From NCBI GenBank assembly GCA_937862885.1, contig CALMEE010000040.1:53807-117806 (forward strand): DNA of 64,000 nucleotides. The letters run 5' to 3'. The notes beneath the pieces are model-generated. The model saw only the letters and a list, made by a program, of their open reading frames with translations. It did no database searches and was not told the DNA's origin. The first letter of the stretch is position 1; every line of letters begins with the position of its first letter. This DNA is from an uncultured Planctomycetaceae bacterium (lineage in GTDB: Bacteria > Planctomycetota > Planctomycetia > Pirellulales > Pirellulaceae). Of this stretch, positions 50,552 through 60,270 are shown piece after piece. The position numbers and the translations under genes are program-made.

Positions 50552-52170
50552 GCGAGCAAGACAATTTGAAATCCAACGGGAATCGAGTCGACGTGGAAGC
50601 TCCTTCGGTTTCCGCAGGCGCATCTCAGTCTCCTGGCGATCAGGTCGGAGATACTGAGCCAATCGAAACGGACGCCGAACAACAGACGAGTCCGTCGACG
50701 GCCGTTGCCGTCGTCCGACCGACGCGGAAAGTGCCGCGTACGAAACGATTGGCTGGGATAGAGCGAACCGTAATGGAGTTTCAACCGGACGTGGTTGAGT
50801 TGGAACTGCGCAAAGTACCCGGCGGCGCGCGATGGACTCTATACACTGTAATTCTCCTGATTATCGCGGCAGTTACGTGGGCTTGGATGGCCAAAGTGGA
50901 CCGCATTGTCGAGTGTCAAGGCGAGCTGATTCCCAGCGAAGAACCGATCATGATCTTTGCCAGTGATCAACTCAAGATTGTCCAATTGCATGCACGGTTT
51001 AACGACCGTGTCAAAGCCGGCGACGTGTTGGTCACTCTCGACCCGACTTTTTCGCAAGCGGATGCGGATCGGATTCGTACACGATTATTAGGTTTGCAGA
51101 TAAGGATTGGACGGCTACGCGCAGAACTGGACAATCTTGAATCTACTGAAGTCACCGAATTCGATTTCGATCTATCCCAATTCGGACAAGACATTGAATT
51201 TGCGCAAAAGGCGCTATTCGAGGAGCAATTGACGTATAGCTCGCGCAACGCCGAATATCGCTCGGAGTGTAATCGGCGGCTGGCCGAGCGTGGCGGGATT
51301 GAAACACAACTGAAATCCAATGCCAAAGCCATCGAAGCGCGAAAAAAGATTACTGAAATGCAAAAAAAGAGTGCCGATACGGAAAAGGACCTCGTAGAGA
51401 AGGGAGCGTCGTCACCGCGGAACCTCCAAGATCTAATGGCAAGGTATCTGTCGAGCCAATACGAGTTGGATGTTGAGATGAATCGAACGAAGGAACTTGA
51501 CGCTCAACTCGATGTGATCGATGCGGAACTTGCAGCTTACAAAGCAAAGTGGCGTTCAGAATTGAGCCAACTGCTATCGGAATCTTTACAACAATTAGAA
51601 GAGGCCCGCAACGAATCGATCAAAGCCACCCATGCGCGATCCCTGGCCGAAATTCGCGTCCCCACAAATACGGAATTTGGCGACAAGGCCGAGTTTATCG
51701 TCTTGGAGCGAACCGATCTGACGGTCGGTTCAACTGCGTCACCGAATCAACCCATTTACCGCTTGATGCCGGCCTCTGCACGGTTAGAACTCGAGGTAAA
51801 AATTGACGGAAAGGATATCGCTCGACTGAAGGCAGACCAATCCCCCAACCCATTGACTGAGGAAGCGATGGGAGATTTGGTGCGTATCAAGTTGGCGGCT
51901 TTACCATTCCAAAAACATGGAACCCTCGAAGGCCGCTTAAAGGCGATCAGCGAAGGCACATTTTCCGAAGGCCAGGGCCCTACGCAACAGGTCTTTTACC
52001 GTGGTCGCGTTCGATTGGTCACTGTCGAGCCTAAGGAAGTGCATGCGGACTTTCGCCTTTTGCCCGGCATGGCTTGTTCTGCGGAAATCAAGGTCGGCAC
52101 GCGGCGCGTCATCGACTACTTCCTCTATCCGCTTTTCCGTTCGTTGGATAGCGCGATTCGCGAACCCTAA
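50524..52170 (+). CDS. HlyD-family periplasmic adaptor of the type I secretion system
   Basis: 548 residues. A ~100-residue polar, acidic cytoplasmic leader precedes one membrane helix (WTLYTVILLIIAAVTWAWMA, about 102-121). The half-lipoyl segment (IVQLHARFNDRVKAGDVLVT), a long coiled-coil hairpin (about 180-375), the second lipoyl half and the beta-barrel follow (LPGMACSAEIKVGTRRVIDY, then FLYPLFRS), the classical HlyD C-terminus. The leader is longer than in HlyD of E. coli. The start lies inside the exporter gene (28-base overlap), implying coupled translation. Confidence 0.9.
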   Translation: MVSTNGSRVGEQDNLKSNGNRVDVEAPSVSAGASQSPGDQVGDTEPIETDAEQQTSPSTAVAVVRPTRKVPRTKRLAGIERTVMEFQPDVVELELRKVPGGARWTLYTVILLIIAAVTWAWMAKVDRIVECQGELIPSEEPIMIFASDQLKIVQLHARFNDRVKAGDVLVTLDPTFSQADADRIRTRLLGLQIRIGRLRAELDNLESTEVTEFDFDLSQFGQDIEFAQKALFEEQLTYSSRNAEYRSECNRRLAERGGIETQLKSNAKAIEARKKITEMQKKSADTEKDLVEKGASSPRNLQDLMARYLSSQYELDVEMNRTKELDAQLDVIDAELAAYKAKWRSELSQLLSESLQQLEEARNESIKATHARSLAEIRVPTNTEFGDKAEFIVLERTDLTVGSTASPNQPIYRLMPASARLELEVKIDGKDIARLKADQSPNPLTEEAMGDLVRIKLAALPFQKHGTLEGRLKAISEGTFSEGQGPTQQVFYRGRVRLVTVEPKEVHADFRLLPGMACSAEIKVGTRRVIDYFLYPLFRSLDSAIREP

Positions 52171-52955
52171 GGCCAGATCTCGGCTGCTACCTTCTCGACT
52201 TTGTCTTCGTTTTTCGTCAAAGTTGCATAGATTGAACCGACTTGGTCGTACAACAGAAAGAACGCCTCGCGATAATTTCCGCTCGCTTGGTGAAAGGCTC
52301 GTTGTAGACCATCATCAACGATAGACCATTGGTCGGATAAGTCCGCACGTAGCTCAATAAACCTGCTGATTAGATCATGGCAGAGGGACATGTAAAGTTG
52401 AATGTCGGATGAAGTTCGCGCCAGCGTCGGTAGTAGTTTGTTCGCGCGGTGAGAGGTCACCAACAGTCCAAGATGCGCGGATTGACAATGTCTTGTCAGG
52501 GCAAATCTCGCGAACCAGGTCAGTTGTTCGAATCCGTCAACAAGCAGTATCCTTTGCGGGACGCCTTCTCGAAATAATGGATCACGCTTGGCGTGTTGGC
52601 CCATGATTTGGCCAGATCCATTGCTTCGCTTGGCGGCTTGGTCATGAAGATCCTCCTCGTCAAACCAATTTGTGGTCTCACAAAATGACAAGTCTCGCGG
52701 CGTGATCTCCCAACGAGACAACAACCCGTTTCCAATTTTTCGAATTTGAATGAAGCATACCATTTTCCGGCTTTGCAGCAACTGCTTCGCAACTTCGATC
52801 AACATTGACGACTTGCCAGATCCATGCGGACCGACAATGGCACCACGACAACTTTGTTGTTGCCATGTCTCCAAAACTTGCGAAATGCTAATGGAGGTCT
52901 CACGATATGGGATCGCGCCCGGTTTGGTAAACGACGTGGCAAACGGATTTTTCAT
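52167..52955 (-). CDS. P-loop ATPase of an uncharacterised three-gene unit
   Basis: 262 residues. Walker A is GPHGSGKSS (about 42-50), and a Walker B-like strand ILLVDGFEQL follows near residue 135. The rest looks like a compact AAA/ATP-binding domain without added modules. The start overlaps the stop of the upstream gene as ATGA. It is last of three coupled minus-strand genes with two arrestin-like proteins. Its end overlaps the convergent HlyD gene by 4 bases. Function unknown; an energy-coupling or chaperone-like role for the two partners is a guess. Confidence 0.6.
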   Translation of the reverse strand: MKNPFATSFTKPGAIPYRETSISISQVLETWQQQSCRGAIVGPHGSGKSSMLIEVAKQLLQSRKMVCFIQIRKIGNGLLSRWEITPRDLSFCETTNWFDEEDLHDQAAKRSNGSGQIMGQHAKRDPLFREGVPQRILLVDGFEQLTWFARFALTRHCQSAHLGLLVTSHRANKLLPTLARTSSDIQLYMSLCHDLISRFIELRADLSDQWSIVDDGLQRAFHQASGNYREAFFLLYDQVGSIYATLTKNEDKVEKVAAEIWP

Positions 52956-53392
52956 TCTTCGTCCCCTTCAACAACCGCACCGGCGTTGCTCATTTCGGAC
53001 AACTCAACAGCGGACAGCTGGCTCCCTAACGTAAACGGCTCATCGAATTGCAATGCTCGACCACGGTCCAAAAACAACTTGACCCGCACGAGCCATTCGA
53101 TACTTAGAATCAAACCATTGTAGGTAAGTGGGCTTGGTGGCAGAAAAGTCGCATACCGGAATTTTTCTTGCAGGTTTCGGTGAACCAAATCCCGTTTCCC
53201 CAAACGGTTGAAGTAGTGGATTCCGACGTCCTCATTGCCCTTTCCCTCGGTATGCCACAAGACACTCACTTCGATCGCATGAATCAGTTGCAACTCGGAG
53301 CCTAGTATCGCGAACTCAAAATTCATTTCTGAACTTGGATCGAAAACCGCTGGCCGTTTAGGAAATTGTACTGCAACTTTGAAGTTGTCCAT
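52952..53392 (-). CDS. Arrestin-like beta-sandwich protein
   Basis: 146 residues from the ATG at 53392, with GAGG six bases upstream and starting one base after the previous stop. Strands include FEFAILGSELQLIHAIEVSV, LWHTEGKGNEDVG, and FLPPSPLTYNGLILSIEWLV then RVKLFLDRG, followed by FDEPFTLG. A strand, then LPxSPxTYxG, then a strand ending in W-x-V-R-V is the arrangement of arrestin-type domains. No catalytic motif. It is sandwiched between a membrane protein with a similar C-terminal module and a P-loop ATPase. Confidence 0.6.
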   Translation of the reverse strand: MDNFKVAVQFPKRPAVFDPSSEMNFEFAILGSELQLIHAIEVSVLWHTEGKGNEDVGIHYFNRLGKRDLVHRNLQEKFRYATFLPPSPLTYNGLILSIEWLVRVKLFLDRGRALQFDEPFTLGSQLSAVELSEMSNAGAVVEGDEE

Positions 53393-53393
53393 T

Positions 53394-54509
53394 TCATCCC
53401 TCACGATTCACGCCATGGGGTTCATGCCTTGTGGGCGCAACTAGAACGGGAAATACGCGGCAATGATCAGGCCACCCCCGGGCCTGACATACGACCTTCA
53501 GATGCCAGCGTATCAAATTATTTTGCGACTCGAACGAGTGCATGGCCCCCTGCGGAATCTGAATTTCACCGCGCTCGCATAGCGGCTCTTTGGGTTTAAG
53601 CTCAATTCCGCGGCGGCGAAACACCCTTGTCCGGGCAACCTCGCGCCGTTCCGTCCTCAAGTCCGTGCCATCTCGAAACGTCGCTTCCTCGACGCAGATC
53701 AGCAATATTTCAATCACTTTAACTCGGATACGGCCAGTCTGTACCAACACAAATTCATAGGTTTCCCCAGATTGCAGCGGAAAGCCATTCAACTCTAAAC
53801 GAGTCGGCCCAAAGCCCGAAATCGTTAGCAGTTGTCGAAAGAACAGCTGGATCGTCCAAACACATGCCACGAGCAAAGCCAAATTTAATGCGACACCTAG
53901 GACATCAATTGTGCCCAATCGAATCGAATCAAAATTCATCGCGCTCAAGATCGTGGTTACGATTAGAAAAACCAACGCCAACGACCCGGATACAATCAAA
54001 TTCCAACGAGGTTGCTGCTTGGGCCAAAGTTGAAAACGCAAAATTTCCCCTGGTCGCAATCGCCAAAACAAGCGTACGGGTACGGTGGGCCAGTGCTCAT
54101 CTAAGGGATTCACTTCATGCAGAGGATTGATCTCTCGCGCACGGGTCGCGATTGCTTCGCGACGTTCTAATGAAGTGCTCGCGCTCCAAATTACGCGCAG
54201 CATTCCCCACAACCCGAGCACGAACAATGCGGCTGCCAACGAACTCTGCAGGGCAAACACAGTCCAGTTGACGGGTTCACCCAACCTCAGAGCGTTGAAC
54301 TGGAAAGCCAACACGACCAGCAGGCTGACCAACCCGAATAAAGCGAGCACCGAAGAAGCGATAACTTCACCTAGCCCACGCAGACGCGGCGAACCCGTTA
54401 ATCGCGTGCCGCGTTTCTTGCCGGTTACTTTGAAAAATCGCTTCACTGACGTGTCCACATTTCGAACAAATCGACGATCCCAGCTACCTCGAACCATAGC
54501 TGGAATCAA
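53394..54509 (-). CDS. Membrane protein with C-terminal arrestin-like domain
   Basis: 371 residues. Four hydrophobic helices lie in two pairs (about 50-75 and 90-110; 170-195 and 205-225). The C-terminal ~150 residues are soluble and beta-rich, with RTRVFRRRGIELKPKE, the segment IPQGAMHSFESQNNLIRWHL, and CRVFPVLVAP. That last segment matches the second half of arrestin-like domains (F-x-IP...RW-x-L-x-V...FPV-x-V). I do not know the family by name. It is the first gene of the trio; the next gene starts one base after its stop. Confidence 0.6.
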   Translation of the reverse strand: MIPAMVRGSWDRRFVRNVDTSVKRFFKVTGKKRGTRLTGSPRLRGLGEVIASSVLALFGLVSLLVVLAFQFNALRLGEPVNWTVFALQSSLAAALFVLGLWGMLRVIWSASTSLERREAIATRAREINPLHEVNPLDEHWPTVPVRLFWRLRPGEILRFQLWPKQQPRWNLIVSGSLALVFLIVTTILSAMNFDSIRLGTIDVLGVALNLALLVACVWTIQLFFRQLLTISGFGPTRLELNGFPLQSGETYEFVLVQTGRIRVKVIEILLICVEEATFRDGTDLRTERREVARTRVFRRRGIELKPKEPLCERGEIQIPQGAMHSFESQNNLIRWHLKVVCQARGWPDHCRVFPVLVAPTRHEPHGVNREG

Positions 54510-54535
54510 GCCTCAAATTCTTTTCGCGCTACAAA

Positions 54536-56050
54536 TCAAATTACGCCCAAAAATGCTCCAGCAATACAGGCAGTCATACTACAGGCCAACATTCCTCCAA
54601 ACATGGCACGCAATCCCAGGCTGGCTAAATCACCGCGCCGATCTGGCGCTAATGGGCCAATCCCTCCCAATTGAATTCCAATCGCTCCGAAATTAGAAAA
54701 GCCGCACAACGCATACGTCAAGATGATCTGGCTCCTTTCGGAAAGTCGTTGATCAACTGCGGTGGATTGCATTGCCTCTTGCAAGCCAAGGTACGCCACA
54801 AATTCATTGATGACCATTTTCTTCCCCAACAGATCCCCTGCCAAGACACAATCTCGAACCTCAATGCCCATCAGCCACGCCAAAGGCCAGAACAAGACTG
54901 CAAACAAATTACTCAATGACCAATCCCAACCAAAAATGCCACCGACGCCCGCCAGACACAAATCAATCAATGCGATGAGTGCCAAGAAAGCGATCAACAT
55001 CGCGGCAATATTTAAAGCCAACTTGAGGCCATCGGCCGCTCCGTTCGCGGCAGCTTCAATGATGTTCGAAGCGTTCCGTTCGATTTGATGTTCTAACTTA
55101 TCAATGGAGAGCGGCTCTTCTGTTTCGGGCTGCAAAATCTTTGCGATCACCAACGCTGCCGGCGCCGAAATGATCGATGCCGTTAACAAGTGTCCGGCGC
55201 TGATTCCGATATTGGCAAAAATCGCCATTAGGCTCCCAGAAATCGTTGAAAAACCGCCTACCATCAAAGCGTTTAATTCACTGCGCGTCATGTTCTTTAC
55301 ATAAGGCTTCACTACCAGGGGTGCCTCAGTATGGCCCACAAATACGTTGGCCGCGGCCGCCATACTTTCGGCACCAGTCGTCCCCAAAGTTCGCTGCATC
55401 AACCACGCCATCCCGCGGATCAGAAACTGCATCAACCCCACATAATAAAGAACCGACATTAACGCCGCAAAAAACACGACGGTCGGCAGCACCCCAAAGG
55501 CAAATGTCGATAGAATGGCTCGCGGGTGGGTGGGAGGATCATCTAGCGGATCCGCGTGTACTTGAAAGACAAAACTCGAGCCAGCGTCAACGCTCCGTTT
55601 AATCACATCAAAAAACTGTTCCACACCGTAAAACACGATGCCGTTGGGATATCGGGGAAGTGTCAACTGCACTCCATCAGTCCGAAAAGCGGCGTCGATT
55701 TGGCCATCGGTCACTCTTGACAATTGATTTGCGGCAACAATTTCGGCGAAACTTGAAAAACTATTCTCGTCAATGCGAATTCGTTCGCCGATCTTGTTTG
55801 CAAAGAATCGTTCTGCCGACAACAGCAATTCTGGATTCTCAGCAACTGCTTCCCGAAATTCCTTAAATGACGAAAACGACCGATCAAAGGTCCAGCTCTG
55901 TGAATTAAAAAAGATTAACGCTAAGATGATCTGCAGTGCGATGCCTTTAAACACGAGTGACCAATTGACCTTACGTCGATGAGAACTCATCGACCAAGCC
56001 AGGGCCAACATCGTGAATAGTCCGACAATACTGATCACGTTTAACATCAT
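54536..56050 (-). CDS. Concentrative nucleoside transporter (CNT/NupC family)
   Basis: 504 residues with about nine to ten membrane segments. Family motifs include SSFVF then FAFGVLPTVVFFAALMSVLY, GVAESMAAAANVFVGHTEAP-type sequence (here ESMAAAANVFVGHTEAPLVV), FSTISGSLMAIFANIGI, and the late YALCGFSNFGAIGIQLGG. CNTs import nucleosides with sodium or protons. It is ~100 residues longer than NupC: a soluble insert (about 45-140) lies between the first two membrane helices. The ATG has GGAG upstream. Monocistronic by spacing. Confidence 0.92.
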   Translation of the reverse strand: MMLNVISIVGLFTMLALAWSMSSHRRKVNWSLVFKGIALQIILALIFFNSQSWTFDRSFSSFKEFREAVAENPELLLSAERFFANKIGERIRIDENSFSSFAEIVAANQLSRVTDGQIDAAFRTDGVQLTLPRYPNGIVFYGVEQFFDVIKRSVDAGSSFVFQVHADPLDDPPTHPRAILSTFAFGVLPTVVFFAALMSVLYYVGLMQFLIRGMAWLMQRTLGTTGAESMAAAANVFVGHTEAPLVVKPYVKNMTRSELNALMVGGFSTISGSLMAIFANIGISAGHLLTASIISAPAALVIAKILQPETEEPLSIDKLEHQIERNASNIIEAAANGAADGLKLALNIAAMLIAFLALIALIDLCLAGVGGIFGWDWSLSNLFAVLFWPLAWLMGIEVRDCVLAGDLLGKKMVINEFVAYLGLQEAMQSTAVDQRLSERSQIILTYALCGFSNFGAIGIQLGGIGPLAPDRRGDLASLGLRAMFGGMLACSMTACIAGAFLGVI

Positions 56051-56279
56051 ATCTTTCTCCGTGTAGGCCCAACTCTAGTTCAATTGTCTTTTATTAGGCA
56101 CAGACTTGTCTGAACAAATAGGAAAACAAATACGCGTTGCAGGCGGATTCACTGAAGCATTGCAGTAGACCGATTCAGTTCAACACAACCTCGAACGAAA
56201 TCCCAGCCACACGAATCGCTCGTCTCACCAGCGCACACAAGAAGCCCATGTTCGGGAGCCAATGGAGTCCTACGCTTCG

Positions 56280-57665
56280 TCAGCGAAGATCACGATTGTT
56301 ATCACCTTCGGTATCCTGCCGGTTCGCTGTCGCATCGTCGTTTGGCTCGGCTTCCGATTGTGAGCCTGGAAGATTATCGCGAATCTGCGGAATTCCATCT
56401 TCATCAATTTCCAACTCAGGCAAGTCGTCAATATCGCCTTTAGGAAACAAAGAGACTTCGCATAGGTCAATTTCGTCTAGGTCTCGTCGCAACAACAAAT
56501 AAATCGCCGAGGCCACGCACCAAAAGAACCCGTGAAAAAATGCAGCCCCGATGGTGCGCGCGAAGGCATCCCAGTAGCCTATGATCTGTTTCCCAGCCAC
56601 GAAAAACCAAGAAAGATCACCGTCATTCGCATCTGCCTGACTCGCCAGGAAGAAAGAATCGACGTCTGCCAACTGACGTTTCGGATCACCGCCGGCAAAC
56701 TCAATTCCGAAAGAACTCGACCAATACGCCAGATGAATTACCCCCTCGGTAAACTTGTGAGTAATTGCCCAAACCACACCACCAAACACCAATGCAACGA
56801 TTGCATACCATAGATAGTGGGGAAGCCGACGATACGCATAAGCAAACGAACGGCTCATGGCATCGAAGGAATCTTGATTTTCTGTGGCCACAGATGCAAT
56901 AATCAGCGGCCAGGCAAGCAAAAGTCCGAACAACAGCACCATCATCAACAGCCCCAACAGCAACGCGAAGATCCAAAAGAAACTCGCGATAAACAAGCCC
57001 ACATCGAGCTTCATTATCAAACCAGTCAATGCCAAAGGGATCGCCAAGACGCAGACGCCGAAAATAGGTATCAGGATACCCGTGTACGCTGCAACAAATT
57101 TACGTCTCCCATAGGTCACGGCTTCATCCATGGAGATCATTTCGTTCTTGGCTAACTTCATGGCGGCAATGCGACTAATACAGGTTGCAACAAAGACCCA
57201 TACGGTTATGGACCATATCCAACCGAATAAATGGTAGGTAAATCTACGAATTCCGATGTCTCGTCCCATCAAACGAATTGGCCCATCGATATGCTGTTGA
57301 TAGATTAGATCGAGGCCGAGCAAGCGGTAACCGAGGAACACGATTCCGGCTGACGAACCAGGAGTTTCTGGAAAGACTTTGCGATAAGGGCTGCGGTAAA
57401 GTTGAAATTCGACTGGATTGTAATCCGCTGCTTCACGTACCGACTCGCCGATAAATAGGTATTCACCGATCCAGTAACCCAGAGGACTGAACAGACATCC
57501 CAATAAAGCCAAGATGACAACTGTAGGACGACTTGCCGCCGATAATGCGCGAAAGATTATTAGCCAGGGCATGGCATTGTGCCAATCAAACGGCTCTTTG
57601 GTTGCCGAATAGATGGGAAACTCTGTTCGATTCGGTGGCTCGTTAACTGAATTTGTCGAACTCAA
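56280..57665 (-). CDS. Polytopic membrane protein of unknown function
   Basis: 461 residues. At least five to six hydrophobic segments, including VVILALLGCLFSPLGYWIG near residue 50, SITVWVFVATCISRIAAM near 150, a dense Leu/Phe-rich pair at about 210-270, and two more near 290 and 380. Arg-Arg and Lys residues flank the helices, and the C-terminal ~70 residues are acidic and disordered. No transport, enzyme or signalling motif is visible. The look (hydrophobic, DAMSRSFAYAYRRLPHYLWY) is that of uncharacterised planctomycete membrane proteins. Its start is far from neighbouring genes. Confidence 0.6.
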   Translation of the reverse strand: MSSTNSVNEPPNRTEFPIYSATKEPFDWHNAMPWLIIFRALSAASRPTVVILALLGCLFSPLGYWIGEYLFIGESVREAADYNPVEFQLYRSPYRKVFPETPGSSAGIVFLGYRLLGLDLIYQQHIDGPIRLMGRDIGIRRFTYHLFGWIWSITVWVFVATCISRIAAMKLAKNEMISMDEAVTYGRRKFVAAYTGILIPIFGVCVLAIPLALTGLIMKLDVGLFIASFFWIFALLLGLLMMVLLFGLLLAWPLIIASVATENQDSFDAMSRSFAYAYRRLPHYLWYAIVALVFGGVVWAITHKFTEGVIHLAYWSSSFGIEFAGGDPKRQLADVDSFFLASQADANDGDLSWFFVAGKQIIGYWDAFARTIGAAFFHGFFWCVASAIYLLLRRDLDEIDLCEVSLFPKGDIDDLPELEIDEDGIPQIRDNLPGSQSEAEPNDDATANRQDTEGDNNRDLR

Positions 57666-58204
57666 TGAAATTACTCCTAAATGAGGGGATCATTCACAAT
57701 CAATGTCACCGACGGCTCACCCATTGTCCTGTGTCAATGTGGGCTGCAGCCAAAAGAATTTCAAGTTTTGACCACTACATAGACCGGTAACCCATTGAAC
57801 ATTTTTCACGTCAATGGATCCACCAGCCAACCCATCGTCGAGAACCACTTGCGCCAATCGCTTTTATTGCCAAGAAAAAGTCGCATTCCTCGAAACGATT
57901 CTTCCAACGTTGACGGGAATGATTTTCGCGCGAAGCCCTGTATCGCCAGATTCTTTGGCAAAGCGCATACCTCTTTGCAATGCGGCCGGGTAAAACGTTG
58001 GCCAGATTATAAATCCAGAAACGGCAAACATAAACCCCGGCCCAAGGGAAACGAATCGATTAGCGCCTAGTTTTGGCCACTTGAAATCAGGGAAGTCGCC
58101 TATGAAAAATGACGTGTGACGCGACTTTGGCAACTTTCATGCTGAACCCTGGAAACGACGTTGGCGTATGCGCTCTTTACCGACCCTACATCGAGGCTGA
58201 GCGA
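57666..58204. other. Intergenic region between the membrane-protein and SecA-like genes
   Basis: About 540 bases. A minus-strand frame at 57864-58133 (89 codons) has one hydrophobic stretch but no ribosome-binding site or family feature, so I leave it unannotated. No tRNA or strong terminator was seen after the SecA-like gene. Confidence 0.35.
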
Positions 58205-60124
58205 TTATCCAATCGTATCGACGTAGGGGTCTTGCCCCATTTCTCGTTGTGCCAAGTGTCGACGTCGTTCTTGGAAAAGAAGAGCCTTGCGGCTTTGGAA
58301 ATGACGCCGCTCGATTTTCCGTTGAGCTCGAAAGAAGAGCGCGGCCATTCCGTCGATTTCGTCGTTAGGATTAGTCCTCCGCAAACGACTTGCTCGTTTT
58401 GGACCGAATGCCTGCACAAGAATTTCGTCTTCCAGGCTCATATAAAATTGAAACGAACCGGGATCTCCCTGCCGTCCGCATCTTCCCACGAGTTGTCGGT
58501 CAATGCGGGCTGATTCATGGACTTCTGTGCAAATAACATGCAGACCGCCAAGCGATCTGGCATGCTCACTGAGTTTGATGTCGGTGCCGCGACCTGCCAT
58601 GTTTGTTGCTACAGTCACGCGGTGCGATTGACCCGCTTGTGCGATGATCTGTGCCTCGCGTGGTAATAGGCATGCGTTCAGCACTTCGTGCTGAACGCCT
58701 CGCTCATGCAAGAGCTTAGAGAGCAGTTCCGACTTGTCAATCGACCTAGTGCCAACTAACACAGGTCGTCCGGTCTTATTTCTCTCGCAGATATCAGCAA
58801 CGATCGCTTGCCATTTTGCCGCTTCACTGCCGAAAACTCGATCAGGGAGTTTGGTTCGTTGTGGGGGTTTATTCGTTTGAATATGTGTTGTCCCTACCTT
58901 GTATATTTTCCTGATTTCAGCTGCCGAATTGGCCATCGTTCCGGTCATCCCACCAAGTTTTCCGTACAATGTGAAAAGATCCTGGATCGTGATGCGTGCC
59001 GCTTCTTTGGTTTCGAATGTAACTTCAACCCCTTCGCGCGCTTCGACAGCCTGATGTAAACCAGACCGCCATTTTCGTCCTTCCGCCAAGCGACCGGTGA
59101 ATTCGTCGACGATGACAATTTCTCCCTTGTGGATGATGTAGTGCCGATCGCGTACAAATTCATGTTCGACAAACAAAGCTAATTCCGTCTGAGAATACAG
59201 GTCAAGCATGTTTACGCGTTCAAGAGTCGCCGGTTTCTTCAATCTGCGAACTTTTAACCTGCCTTGATCGCTCAATTTTACATTTCGTTTTTGCGTATCA
59301 TATTTGTAATCCAGTTCTTGCTGGAACTCCTTGGCATGCTCCGCAGCCCATCGGTAAAGGGCCGCACGAACTCCCTCGCTGTCATCAGGAATCGAACTAA
59401 TGATGAGTGGCGTTTTCGCTTCGTCGATTAGAATGCTGTCGGCTTCATCGACGATCACAAAATTCAGATCGCGTTGTACGGTGGAATCTTTCGTAGTACG
59501 CTTCGCCCTCATCATCGCCTCAAGCAGGTCGCCTCCTCCTTCTTCTTCGCTGCGTTTGTGCAAACGGTCTCGCAAGAAGTCAAAACCGATTTCTTTGGCG
59601 GTCGAGTACGTGATATCAGCCGCATAAGCTGCAATTCGATCGGGCTGCGTCGAGGCCGCCGTCACGATCCCAACCGTCAACCCCAGAGCTTCGAATAGGG
59701 GACGCATCTCTTTACCATCACGCTCGGCAAGATAGTCGTTAGCCGTTGCGAGATGTGCACCTTTTCCCGCCAGGGCTTCTAAGTACAAAGGAAGCGTGGC
59801 TGTTAACGTCTTGCCTTCGCCCGTTTGCATCACGGCGATCATCTGCTCAAACAGCGCTTGGCCACCGATCAGTTGAACTTCATAATGCCGCATCCCCAGT
59901 GTTCGCGAAGCAGCCTGCCGTACTAACGCAAATCCTTCCGGCAACAACCTGGACAAAAGCTCACCAGATTGAGCTCGATGGCGCAACGCGAGACTTGCCT
60001 TGCGTAACTCGGAATCCGAAAGAGTTTCTAGCTCGCGTTCAAGGTCAAGAATACGACTGCAGACGCCGCTCCAGCGCTGCGCTTTGGACGAATAACGGAA
60101 CTGTGATCCGAGAATTAAAAACAA
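58205..60124 (-). CDS. Shortened SecA-like translocase ATPase
   Basis: 639 residues. The SecA motor is complete: MQTGEGKTLTATLPLYLEAL (Walker A near 99-106), TYSTAKEIGFDFLRDRL, VDEADSILIDEAKTPLIIS, the pre-protein cross-linking region, MTGTMA, ATNMAGRGTDIKLSEHA, and VGRCGRQGDPGSFQFYMSLE. Canonical SecA is about 900 residues. Here the sequence ends soon after the scaffold helix begins (KIERRHFQSRKALLFQER), without most of the helical wing/scaffold and without the zinc-binding tail. The N-terminal leader also differs. It is therefore an accessory SecA2-type motor rather than the housekeeping SecA. The TAG stop at 58205 follows PYVDTIG; no downstream fragment of the missing part was seen. Confidence 0.85.
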   Translation of the reverse strand: MFLILGSQFRYSSKAQRWSGVCSRILDLERELETLSDSELRKASLALRHRAQSGELLSRLLPEGFALVRQAASRTLGMRHYEVQLIGGQALFEQMIAVMQTGEGKTLTATLPLYLEALAGKGAHLATANDYLAERDGKEMRPLFEALGLTVGIVTAASTQPDRIAAYAADITYSTAKEIGFDFLRDRLHKRSEEEGGGDLLEAMMRAKRTTKDSTVQRDLNFVIVDEADSILIDEAKTPLIISSIPDDSEGVRAALYRWAAEHAKEFQQELDYKYDTQKRNVKLSDQGRLKVRRLKKPATLERVNMLDLYSQTELALFVEHEFVRDRHYIIHKGEIVIVDEFTGRLAEGRKWRSGLHQAVEAREGVEVTFETKEAARITIQDLFTLYGKLGGMTGTMANSAAEIRKIYKVGTTHIQTNKPPQRTKLPDRVFGSEAAKWQAIVADICERNKTGRPVLVGTRSIDKSELLSKLLHERGVQHEVLNACLLPREAQIIAQAGQSHRVTVATNMAGRGTDIKLSEHARSLGGLHVICTEVHESARIDRQLVGRCGRQGDPGSFQFYMSLEDEILVQAFGPKRASRLRRTNPNDEIDGMAALFFRAQRKIERRHFQSRKALLFQERRRHLAQREMGQDPYVDTIG

Positions 60125-60270
60125 ATGCTTCCCACTTCAATTGGGGCCCGACCCTCGATCCATGCTAAGGACAGAGGCAAACATCCGATTTGCTACCTAC
60201 TTTTGTTTGAAGGCGAGATCGATTTTGAGCGTCGCCGTCACGCAACCCGAAACTTAATCGATGCCGGGAA

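Noticed and set aside
57864..58133. An 89-codon minus-strand frame with one hydrophobic stretch downstream of the SecA-like gene
   Set aside because: No ribosome-binding site, family motif or clear codon bias; possible but not supportable.
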